Assembly (NCBI GenBank): GCA_964036045.1
Contig: OZ038387.1
Coordinates: 56,638,427 to 56,702,426, forward strand
Origin: Eutreptiella sp. 'Long Island Sound 2002'
Taxonomy: Eukaryota; Euglenozoa; Euglenophyceae; Eutreptiales; Eutreptiaceae
DNA: 64,000 nt
Reading direction: 5' to 3'
Below the pieces are notes generated by a model, which ran no database searches, was not told the origin of the DNA, and was given only the letters and a program-made list of their open reading frames with translations. Both the position numbers and the translations under genes were made by a program. Shown here piece after piece: positions 1-9,460 of the stretch; position 1 is the first letter of the stretch, and every line of letters starts with the position of its first letter.

Positions 1-599
1 TGGACTTGTTCACTCCATGTTTGTTCCACTGATCTCCACCTGCTGTTTCGGAAAAGCCGTGCTGCTTTGATCCAAAAATCCTGCAAACAACACCTGAACC
101 CCGTCAGTGGCATGCAAGCTCAACACGTTTCATGTCGTCTTTTGCATCCTTCTGCATGAGGTTCATCCATACCCATTATACGAAAGATTTATAGACCCTT
201 GCCGGGCCTCACCGCTGGCGCATACCTGCAGATACGTAACATACAAAGAACAGGGCATGCACCTGGCCCTTTCGTAAACGATCTACTCTACAACATTCGA
301 GAATCGTCTTTATAAATTCGGACATTCGCAATAATTATAACTACAGCGTTCAAAAGGCTTTTTATACTATAAATCCGTGAGTTTCCTAAACGCTGTAGTC
401 AATGCTGACGGTCACATCTCTGATCTGGCGACCGCATCTCGCGCTTTGCAGCGCGCTCTGTCTCCAAGCTCGCAAACAATAATAAAATATGCAAAAGCAT
501 AAATAAAAAGTAGACAGAAAAAATAGAAATATTAAACACGGCGCTGACCATTACGAGGTCTGTGCCGAAGACGGTCGTGGGGCAGCCGGACCGGCTTCA
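1..599 (-). repeat. 3' LTR (minus orientation), partial
   Basis: This copy matches 1926-2524 base for base apart from scattered substitutions. Its minus-strand start, TGAAGCCGG at 599, follows a purine tract directly. Its distal end lies outside the window, so the full LTR is longer than 599 bp. Confidence 0.75.
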
Positions 600-874
600 C
601 CCCCCTTCTTAGAAGTGAACCGACGGCTTTGGAACCGGCCGTTCACGCACATCCACTCCATCAAATCCGTATCCACCAAAACATCCACCACCAACTCCTC
701 TTGTCCGCACCGTACACGCACCTTCAAGTGCAACTGCCTGTCGTCACCCTGCGGTGTGTGGATGACTCTCACGGCATGCAACTCTAGCACATCCGGGTGC
801 ATCAGGACTTCGAGAGTATTGTCAGGGATGGTGTAGATCTTGGGCTGGTCCTGCCGGTCCACGGGGCTCTCCAT
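551..874 (-). pseudogene. Truncated retroviral-type aspartic protease fragment
   Basis: The minus-strand frame from 874 is closely similar to the start of the chromovirus pol ORF (12690-12900 and 39991-40200), sharing PKIYTI, TLEVLMHPDVLELHAV and VVDVLVDT. In the intact element the catalytic motif is DTGA. Here the sequence diverges right after D-T (reads DTDL), so the catalytic loop and the rest of the protease are missing. The frame then runs into the LTR. It cannot be an active protease. It is a captured remnant of the autonomous element. Confidence 0.8.
600..610 (-). promoter_or_regulatory. Polypurine tract of the minus-strand LTR element
   Basis: On the minus strand the sequence AAGAAGGGGGG immediately precedes the LTR start TGAAGCC. 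The chromovirus has an almost identical tract before its 3' LTR at 45237-45247. This is the expected site of plus-strand primer formation in reverse transcription. Confidence 0.7.
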
Positions 875-1039
875 GGTCGCTCATACGTCGCTCATACGTC
901 GCTTCGGCAGCCGGCACGCGTGGACGCCCCTTCCTCACGCCGGAGTACTCGCTCCCCAGGTTTGACGAAGTCCCTGTGGCGTGGGACGTTGTGCTTGGTC
1001 TGTGTGGCTCACGAAGGCTTTGCTGGCGACGGCTTTCTT

Positions 1040-1558
1040 CTACCAACGCTTCCTCAACGGACACTTCGATGGCAGGCTCATGTGCAGGCACATGTAGAAC
1101 AGATCTCGACCACATATTTTGCAGTGACCCGCTGCATCACGAGTATGCCGCTGGTCCTCCGGGATCTCAGGCATTAGAACAATAGGTGCCCACAGCGGCA
1201 GCGTCATGGATAGTTGCTGCATGGCGTCTGCTGCATCCTCAACGGATTCTGAACTCGTTGATCCTGCTTCACTCGCCGCGCGAATTCCCATGGACTCCCT
1301 TGGACTGGTTTCGAAGAGCTCCTGCAGCGTTGCTTCATCCAAATCCGTCCACCAGGGATCTCCTTCCGCTGCGCTGTCAGCGGACTGGTGTTCGTAATCC
1401 ACATGGCTGAAGTCGTCCTGACTTCGATTGCCGTTGCTCCGCGCATCCTCAGTAGTTGCAGCGCTGCGTGACTCCCACTCGCTACACGATGATGGACTCG
1501 TTGCACGCGAATCTGAGCTGGGCAGTGGAGAATGAAAGTCACCGTCGTCGTCTGACAT
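1040..1558 (-). CDS. Small acidic ORF with a C-terminal Cys-rich motif, function unknown
   Basis: An ATG at 1558 opens a 172-aa frame ending in TAG at 1040. The first half is rich in Ser, Asp and Glu. The C terminus carries a Cys/His cluster (CKICGRDLFYMCLHM followed by SKCPL), which could bind zinc. I recognise no family. It is the only long open frame inside the non-autonomous element upstream of the protease remnant, so it may be a Gag-like or accessory protein of that element, or simply captured sequence. The longer open frame reaching 1771 is a microsatellite translation and was not used as the start. Confidence 0.4.
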   Translation of the reverse strand: MSDDDGDFHSPLPSSDSRATSPSSCSEWESRSAATTEDARSNGNRSQDDFSHVDYEHQSADSAAEGDPWWTDLDEATLQELFETSPRESMGIRAASEAGSTSSESVEDAADAMQQLSMTLPLWAPIVLMPEIPEDQRHTRDAAGHCKICGRDLFYMCLHMSLPSKCPLRKRW

Positions 1559-1608
1559 GCAGTGCGGCCTGGGCAAGGTGGGTGCAAGACATGCCAGACA
1601 AATTATGA

Positions 1609-1760
1609 GGTCGGTCGGTCGGTCGGTCGGTCGGTCGGTCGGTCGTTCGGTCGGTCGGTCGTTCGGTCGGTCGGTCCGTCGGTCGGTCTGTCGGTCCGTG
1701 GGCGTCGGTCCGTCGGTCCGTCCGTCCGTCCATCCGTCCGTGCGTCCGTCCGTCCGTCCT
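1609..1760. repeat. Tetranucleotide microsatellite (GGTC)n / (CCGT)n
   Basis: About 150 bp of GGTC units grading into CCGT units. It produces spurious Arg-Ser-Val-Gly or Arg-Pro-Thr-Asp peptides in all frames. Confidence 0.95.
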
Positions 1761-1925
1761 GCAAGACCCAATATGAATCTTTCTGTAACAGGGCCAGAGC
1801 CCTAGCCCCTTGGGTTCTCCTGGTCTTGGTGTTTGGGGGCCATTTCTTGGAAGCTGGAGTAGTCCGGCGGCTCCTTATTTCCCTTTGAGACCTGTTTGTG
1901 TTGAACTTCTCTATTCACTCCCACG

Positions 1926-2524
1926 TGGACTTGTTCACTCCATGTTTGTTCCACTGATCTCCACCTGCTGTTTCGGAAAATCCGTGCTGCTTTTATCGGA
2001 AAATCCTGCAAACAACACCTGAACCCCGTCAGTGGCATGCAAGCTCAACACGTTTCATGTCGTCTTTTGCATCCTTCTGCATGAGGTTCATCCATACCCA
2101 TTGTACGAAAGATTCATAGACCCTTGCCCGGCCTCACCGCTGGCGCATACCTGCAGATACGTAACATACAAAGAACAGGGCATGCACCTGGCCCTTTCGT
2201 AAACGATCCACTCTGCAACGTTCGAGAATCGTCTTTATGAATTCGGACATTCGCAATAATTATAACTACAGCGTTCAAAAGGCTTTTTATACTATAAATC
2301 CGTGAGTTTCCTAAACTCTGTAGTCAATGCTGACGGTCACATCTCTCATCTGGCGACCGCGTCTCGCGCTTTGCAGCGCGCTCTGTCTCCAAGCTCGCAA
2401 ACAATAATAAGATATGCAAAAGCATATAAAAAAAGTAGACAGAAAAAATAGAAATATTAAACACGGCGCTGACCATTACGAGGTCTGTGCCGAAGACGGT
2501 CGTGGGGCAGCCGGACCGGCTTCA
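1926..2524 (-). repeat. 5' LTR (minus orientation)
   Basis: This is a direct repeat of 1-599. The minus-strand start is at 2524 (TGAAGCC). Its other boundary is at or before 1926 and cannot be set, because the partner copy is cut by the window edge. I could not find a convincing primer binding site between 1760 and 1926. Confidence 0.65.
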
Positions 2525-3440
2525 TTCCTACCCTGCGTTCGCACTCCCGGTGCCTACCCCGCTGGGGCTTGCACGGCGCGTGCTTCCTACGGGCACGGTC
2601 GTGTGGTCCGTCCCGCACCCTCTCTCCCCTGCCTCCCCACCTTGCCGCTTTGTCCTCGGGGGGGGGGGGGGCGCTGTCCGCCCCTCCCTACCTTCACCCC
2701 CCACCCTTGGGGGGGCGGAGGTGTGTGGGGGGGGGGGGCTTGTCGTCTTCCCTTCGTTGCACACATGTCGCAGGCACGACGCAAGCACGGCGCAGGCATG
2801 AGGCGCGGCACCTGTCCCTCTGCAGGGGGGGGGGCATCCCTTGTGGCTCCCGTCGTCGCCCTTCCTACCCTGCGTTCGCACCCCCGGTGGTCCCGCCGCT
2901 GGGGCTTGCACGGGGCGTGCTCTCTTCGGGCACGGTCGTGTGGTCCGTCCCGCACCCTCTGGCCGCTGCCTCCCCACCCTGCCGCTTTGTCCTCAGGGGG
3001 GGGGGGCGCTTTTCGCCCCCCCCTACCTGCATCCCCCACCCTTGGGGGGGCGGAGGTGTGCGGGGGGGGGGGGCCTTGTCGTCTTCCCTTCGTAGCACGC
3101 ACGTCGCAGGCACGACGCAAACATGGCGCAGGCACGAGGCGCGGCACTTGTCCCTCTGCAGGGGGGGGGGGGCTGCCGTGTGTCACCCGTCGTCGCCCCT
3201 CCTACCTTGCGTGCGCACCCTCGGGGGGGCGGAGGTGTGTGGGAGGGGGGGGGGCGCCCTTGTCGTCGTCCCTTCGTTGCACGCATGTTGCAGGCACGAC
3301 GCAAGCACGACGCAAGCACGGGCTGAGGCACTTGGCTGCAGCGGGGGGGGGGGGGTTCTCCTTTGGGCCTTCCCGCCCTCCTCCACGGTATAGGCTCCGC
3401 ACCCCAGGATCTCCAGCCGCTGGTGCCCCTTGGCGGTAGT
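2525..3440. repeat. GC-rich tandem repeat, about 337-bp period, with long G runs
   Basis: The sequence TTCCTACCCTGCGTTCGCAC at about 2524 recurs near 2861 and, diverged, near 3198. That gives nearly three copies of a 337-bp unit. Each contains two or three runs of 8-14 G. Long open frames here on both strands are composition artefacts. No gene is seen. Confidence 0.8.
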
Positions 3441-5600
3441 CGCCACGTCTCCGCATGGTGCTCAGTGTCCCGTGCCTGAGGTCAGAGTCGGTTTCAGGAC
3501 GCGCACGGCGCACGGCACGACGCATGGCAACTATCCCCTACCCTGCCCCCTCTGCTCCCTCCCTCGCCCTCAGTGCTCGCTTGGTGCTGAGCAATGCCCC
3601 TGCCTCCCTCGTCGCTCCCTCTCTCTGCTCCGGCTGTCCGGCCTTCGCTCGCCTCCTAAGTGTCCTACCTCTTTCGCCCTGCCCGTGCCCTCTTCCCTCG
3701 TCCTTGCCGGCCCTCGATACATGACACTACGCAGGCACACAGCACACTGCACCTTTGGGGGCAGGCTGCCTTGTGGCAGCACGCCGCGGCACCCCGCCTT
3801 GCCCACTGCCCCCGCGCGCTGCGGGCGGCTCGCTCGGTTGTGGGGCACCATGTTGCCCCCTTCTCTGCCCTGCCATCTCCGACCCTCGGCCCTCCGGCTA
3901 GCGCGAGCACAGTGCGGAGCAATTCGCGAGGCAGCGCTCCATCTCTGCCCCCCTCTCTGCCCCGGCCCCCTGGCCCTGTCCTGCCCCCTGTCTGCTCGCC
4001 CCCTCTCACCTTGCCCTGCCCCTCGTCCCTGGGTGCTGGGTCTCCGGCCTCCTGTCTCTCTGTCCCCCTCCTCCCTCTATCCCCTCGGCGTGCACCGTGC
4101 AGAGCAATGCGCAAGGCAACCCTCCCACTCCCTCTCTCCCTTGCTGCCCCCTGGTGTCCTGTGCTTCTGGTTTGTGGCATGCACTTTGTACCGCACACGA
4201 TACCTCCGGGGGCAGGCTGCCTAGCGGCCGCGGCACGTCCAGGGCTCCCGCTCGCTGCAGGCGGTCAGCTCGGTCGCGGGGCACCCTCGTCGTTCTTGCC
4301 CCTGGTCCGCTCACACTAGTCGTGCATAAGGTCCGTGTTTAGCATGCTTCTGTTCTCTCGCCTCCTCTTCCTTACCTCCGCCCTCCGGCCAGCGCGAGCA
4401 CGGTGCGGAGCAATTCGCGAGGCAACCCTCCCTCCCTGCTCCCCCCCTCTGCTCCCGCTCCCTGGCCCAGCCCTGCCCCTTGTGTGCTCGTTCTCCCTCG
4501 TCCTCCCTTGCCCCCCTTCCCAGGCCCCTGTGTCCCTGGCCCTCTGTCTCCCTGTCTCCGTCTTCCCTTTACCTCCCCGGCGTACACTTTGCGGAGCAAT
4601 ACCTGTGGCATCCCTCCCTCTCTCCCTTCACCTTTCTGCCCCCTGGTGCCCTGGTCCCTGGGCAAGTGGCACGCGCGTCGCACTGCACCCGCCTGTGGCC
4701 TTTTTCCTAAGTGCCCTACCTCTTTCGCCCTGTTCGTGCCCTCTTCCTTCGCCCTTGCCGGCCCTCGTTGCATGACACTACGCAGGACACTGCACCTTCG
4801 GGGGCGGACTGCCTTGTGGCAGCACGCCGCGGCACCCCGCCTTGTCCAGTGCCCCCGCGCGCTGCGGGCGGATCGCTCGGTTGTTGGGCACCTTTTTGCT
4901 CCTGCCCCACGTTCCCTCTTTCAAGCCGCTGTGGCACGCCCCCTTCCCTGCCCTGCCACCTCTGTCCCTCTGCCCTCCGGCCAGCGCGAGCACGATGCGG
5001 AGCAATTCGCGAGGCAGCGCTCCCTCTCTGTCCCCCCTCCCTGCCCCGGCCCCCTGGCCCTGTCCTGCCACCTGTCTGCTCGCCCTCCCTCGTCCTCCCT
5101 TGCCCCCCTTCCCAGGCCCCTGGGTGCCTGGCCCTCTGTCTCCCTGTCCTCATCCTCCCTTTACCCCCCTTTACCCCCCTTCGCGGTGCAATACGCGAGG
5201 CATCCCTCCCACTCCCTCTTCACCTTGCCGCCCCCTGGTGCCCTGGTCCCTGGGCTTGTGGCACGCACATCGCACTGCACCCGCCTGCGGCCTTTGTCCC
5301 TCTACGCCCGCCCTGCCCCCCCCTCCCTCCCCTGCCCTTTCCCCCCTCGGACACTACGCAGGACACTGTGTAGGCAAGTCGCAGGCACGTCGCAGGCATG
5401 TCGCAGGCACGCACCTGGCCTCTATCGTCGGCGCCGTCTGGCTGGTTGGCACCACGCTGCGGCCGCCCGCCGCTGCCACAGCCCCCGCAGGTGCCGCTGC
5501 CGCGGGCAGCCACTCCAAATGCCGCGGGGGGCGCGGCCCTGGTAGGCCCCGGCTGCCCCCCGGCCAGGGTTTCACTGTACCCCCCGCGGCGCCTGGTCGC
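3441..5600. repeat. CT-rich imperfect repeat block
   Basis: A phrase containing GCGGAGCAATTCGCGAGGCA recurs near 3917, 4405 and 4998. Another, starting ATGACACTACGCAGG, recurs near 3721 and 4771. These show a degenerate higher-order repeat of about 0.5-1.05 kb. The plus strand is strongly pyrimidine-rich. No coding domain is recognisable in its long open frames. Confidence 0.65.
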
Positions 5601-5654
5601 CGGGGGGGATCCATCACAAAAATCTGCAAGACATCGAAAAAAAATAGACACTCA

Positions 5655-5705
5655 GAAAGTGTATATACATGTATATATATATATATATATGTATATATAT
5701 CCTCC
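5655..5705. repeat. (TA)n-rich microsatellite
   Basis: Alternating TA interrupted by TGTA units, directly following the GC-rich block. Confidence 0.85.
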
Positions 5706-5819
5706 AATCTACACCCCTCTCCCAACTCTAGGTCGCTCCACCACACGGCTCTAAGGTATGTGCGAAGGGCACAACGTTGTGCATACATGTGGTGGAAGGG
5801 GCTAAACTTGGTCAAAACA

Positions 5820-6225
5820 GGCTCAAAATGGGCTAAAAACACTTGTTTGAGCATCCCAAATGGTCCGGGATCACGTTTGGAAAAACGCGTTTTTGACCCA
5901 TTTTTAACCCATTTTTGGTCCCAAAATGGCCCGTTTCCCAGGCATTGGGGGTTTTTTCAAGGGCCAAAACACGTCGCCACGGGCTCAAAATGGGCTCAAA
6001 CCACTTGTTTGAGCATCGTAAATGGTCCAGGATCATTTTTGGAAAAACGCGTTTTTGACCCATTTTTGACGCATTGTTCGTCCAAAAACGGCCCATTTTC
6101 AAGGCTTTTTGGGATTTTCCATGGCCCAAAACGCGCCACCAAGGGGTCAAAACGGCCTAAAAATACTTGTTTGAGCATCCCAAGTCGTCTGGGAACAACT
6201 TTGGAAAAAATCTTTTTTTTCGCCC
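5820..6225. repeat. Tandem repeat of about 163 bp
   Basis: The phrase ACTTGTTTGAGCATC occurs at 5841, 6003 and 6166. Each is followed by a TTGGAAAAA(C) segment and then diverged text, so there are at least two and a half units of 162-163 bp. The flanks 5706-5819 and 6226-6892 hold no recognisable gene or repeat. Confidence 0.75.
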
Positions 6226-6892
6226 GGGGGACCCTGGTGGACCCACCGTTGGCCCCCACTGTGCGTGGGCTGGCCGGCCCTCCTGCTGCACCAAGTGACC
6301 ACTGGTACTGGGGTCTACGCGTCTCGTTGGGCGATTCTGAGGCTTGGAAACCATAAACAGTGGGGTGTTGCGGGTGGACTAGGTGCCCTCGGAATTCGTT
6401 TTTGAGCCACGTAGCCCAAGATACGGCCCGTTCTTGGTTTCGGGGTGTTGGTGCATATTGTGCAGTTTTTGGGGCTTTTTGGCGCCTTTTGGGGCCGTTT
6501 CTCGGACATATCGTGGAGTTAGAGGGCAACAAAGGTCCCTTGGTCACGAAAACGTCAAGCCACACGTGGAGTGTAGCAGCGGTTTCCCTTCGTTTGGCTG
6601 CTTGGGACCCGTACTAGGGCTGTTTTGGTCGAAAAATGGCTGTTTTTGGCCCAAAACTCCACAGATTTGGGAGGGCACCTTCCGACTTGGCGCCACCGCC
6701 CCGGGCCGCCACCGGTGAGTTTTTGGCTCCAAACTTGGATTTGGCAAGGGCACCACCCAGGCTCTGGAATGGCTAAAGTAGAGTCGGGCCCGCGGCGTTG
6801 GGAACGCGCAATGGCCAAAACGACACGGAGACGTGCTTGTTGTTGCTTGTTGTTGCTTGTTAGCTAAATTTAAGGGGAGAGGGGTGTAGTAA

Positions 6893-6898
6893 TATATA

Positions 6899-6931
<33 letters not shown>

Positions 6932-6932
6932 A
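6893..6932. repeat. (TA)n / (TATG)n microsatellite
   Basis: A TA run followed by about seven GTAT units. Confidence 0.9.
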
Positions 6933-7095
6933 CTCCCTCCAAGTGAAAATCCGCTCCCTTCCCCTCAATTTCAACTCCCTCCAAGTGAATATCCACTCCT
7001 TCCTACTCAATTTCACCTCCCTCCTGCTCAGTTTTCACTCCCTCCGAGTGAAAGTTCACTCCCTCCAAGCGAATATCCACTCCTTCCTACTCAAT
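6933..7095. repeat. Minisatellite, 21-bp-type units (chromovirus target)
   Basis: Units alternate between CTCCCTCCAAGTGAATATC-like and CTCAATTTCAACTCCCTCC-like phrases. These are the reverse complement of the array at 50617-51155. The chromovirus 5' LTR starts directly after it, and the same repeat resumes after the 3' LTR at 47614. Confidence 0.85.
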
Positions 7096-9460
7096 TGAAG
7101 CCGGTTCGGACCCCCGTGGCCATCTTGGGGTCACTTGGGGTGTGTATCTATGTGCCGGCAAGCCGCCATTGGCTGATATCATACTCTCCCATCCACCTGA
7201 TCTAACCCGATGTGATAGTGTGATAGGTTTGGCCATTCCGGCTATGAGCGGCCATATTCAGTACCGAGGCGCCGCCAGCGGAGATTTATATATCGGAATA
7301 TCAGGAATCAACAGGGTTTTATTATCATAATGTTTCCGTAACTTTTCAGCCTTTCGTTCTGATGGTCAATGTATCGGCGACTGTCAGTTGGCTCGCGATT
7401 TTGCGTTGACCGCTTGGTTAACTGTTATTTCCAGATATTTTGGCGGAAACTCCGATGAAGGGTCAGATTTCATCTGTAAAGGGTTCGTTGCTTCCGCAAT
7501 TTTCTAAATAAGCACTCGAAATTTTAATCTGAATTTTTCGCGATGTCGAAATCGGATTTTCGACTTCGACATCGCCGCACTTGATTTGGTCTTCTTCGAG
7601 TGGTCATACTCTTTTCCCTATGCCCGAATCAGGTTTCCCTTATACTTGCCACACATTTGACTTGGAGATATAAGGGAAACAAAAGTGAATCGTGGGACCA
7701 CTTTGAAGGGCCATATCTACGCGCGAGTGTGAGGAAAGAGAATAAGAAAGGTTGGGTTGCAAGCGCCTTGGTCTCAACTTAATTTAGGAAGCATCAAACG
7801 CCTTTGGTGTGTACACATGTCCGGTGTAGCAAGGGACAAGGGTCAAGAGGTTATAAAGTGATATATAACTCTTGGACCGTGCAACCGAATATTTTAATGC
7901 GACTTTCGAGTGTGCCGCATGAGTGTTGGGGTTGCATAGATACTTTCCTTGGGTTCCTACGTATTTTTAACGTGAAGTTATGTCCATGGAGGGACATGGC
8001 ATATCATGGTGGGAGCCACTTTTGAGGGTATGTGTTATATGCATGGTATTGTCTTGATATGCTCGCGCCCATGTTATATATCTTCGTGTGGCCGAAGAGA
8101 TGGGGAGCCATACGTGACAAGGGCTTTGCCCATGTCCCAATTGTCGAATTCAAAGCGCTAGACCAAGTCTACCGCGTATGTATTGCTCATGGTATGTTTG
8201 GCAAAGAGATCCATGAGTGCACTCCCATTTTCATGGGGCATGTAGATATGAGTGGCGAAGGTATCTCCATGCGCCCGATTGGGGATCCAAGTGGGGGAAT
8301 TGTTCGCAAATGGTTCCAATCATTTGTGTATTGAACCATGAGCGGATATCATGGGTGAGCATAGAGATATACTATCATGACAACTTTGTATTTGGTCGTA
8401 TTTTCATGTTTTTGACCTCAATTTTTGCTCATTTTTGCATTTTGTGTACTTACCTGGTCGGCAAACAGCAAGAAGCCTATGGAGAGTCGAACCATGGTAT
8501 GTTGTTCATATGTTGGCATATGCTTTGGAGTCGAACACCACCATATGCCGGATCGCGTACTCCATTTGGCTTGGCGCACGAAGGATCACAAGAATTGGTC
8601 TCAAGATCATGGGCTGACTTGGGCAGTGCGTGGCGCCCATATCCGAAGGGGTTTCGAGGGTAAAGTGGGGATGTACATGGGCATTGACCTTTGGTCTGTA
8701 TCCTCCATGAATACTAGACTTCGATTCCATGCATGCTTTGAGCCTTCGGATAAGTGGTAACCTCAATTTTGAGCATATATTTGATATATGGCCAATATGG
8801 TGTGAATTGGCAGTTTTTTGGCATGTTATGAGTTCAAACTCATGGGGCATATCTCCCAGCCCATTTGACTCCAAGTCCAACCAAGGTTATGTCAGGGTAG
8901 GGCATGGTCCTGAGTGCCACTCTAGGCCATGACACGCCACCTTCCCTATTGGGCTAGGATTTATAGGCTTGGGAGTGAACACATTTTTGGGGTTTGTGTA
9001 GTGACTTGTGACACATGGCATTCAGCCATCTCATTTGACCTGGTTCAGGGCAATATGTTGGTGAGTCAAGGGAAGGTCTTGAGTCCAGGGAATGAGGGGT
9101 TTATGGCTGTGAATGTGTATGTTTACCTCTTTCCCCAACTTTGCTTTATTTGTGTTCATATGCCAATTTCAGGGCTTTCTTCCTTGGTGCAATTCTTGTA
9201 CATGCCCGCCACCGTGAGACGACCGGTGTGCTGAACGGAAGCCCGCAGCCTGATTTGGATTGTGAATTGGGTTATTGCTGCATTTGTGGGATCTGGTTGT
9301 TATTCAGGGTTGAAGGAGGATTACATTTTCTATATTTTTGGATTTTGGACCCTGGACTTTGAGGATTTTGAGAAATGCAATCGTTGATCCGGAGTAAATC
9401 AGCAGGGGTAACAGGCGGAAGGGGCACAGCGGGGGCCGGTCCTGGTAGGGACCTTCTTTA
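7096..9460 (+). repeat. Chromovirus 5' LTR
   Basis: It starts TGAAGCCGGTTCGG and ends CTTCTTTA, immediately followed by the PBS. It matches 45248-47613 with roughly 15 visible substitutions and one 1-bp indel. No LTR reading frame shows a recognisable domain. The gag ATG at 9375 lies inside its 3' end. Confidence 0.93.

Larger units (their letters stand above)
1..2524 (-). mobile_element. Non-autonomous LTR retrotransposon related to the chromovirus, truncated by window edge
   Basis: Positions 1-599 and 1926-2524 are near-identical direct repeats (offset 1925). On the minus strand each begins TGAAGCCGGT, the same terminus as the autonomous chromovirus LTR at 7096 and 45248. A polypurine tract abuts the left copy. 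The interior is only about 1.3 kb and holds a truncated protease fragment, a 172-aa ORF and a tetranucleotide microsatellite, with no reverse transcriptase or integrase. This fits a short non-autonomous element mobilised in trans by the chromovirus (inference). The left LTR runs off the window. Confidence 0.75.

Noticed and set aside
2414-5545. Plus-strand frames of 341 and 380 codons in the GC/CT-rich repeats
   Set aside because: They translate tandem repeats and homopolymer runs, and show no domain in any frame.
4842-6356. A 504-codon plus-strand frame
   Set aside because: It crosses three unrelated repeat types (CT-rich block, TA microsatellite, 163-bp repeat), so it is an accidental open frame.
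7142-9362. Several 60-148 codon frames inside the LTRs
   Set aside because: They occur in both LTRs but overlap each other in different frames and show no recognisable domain.
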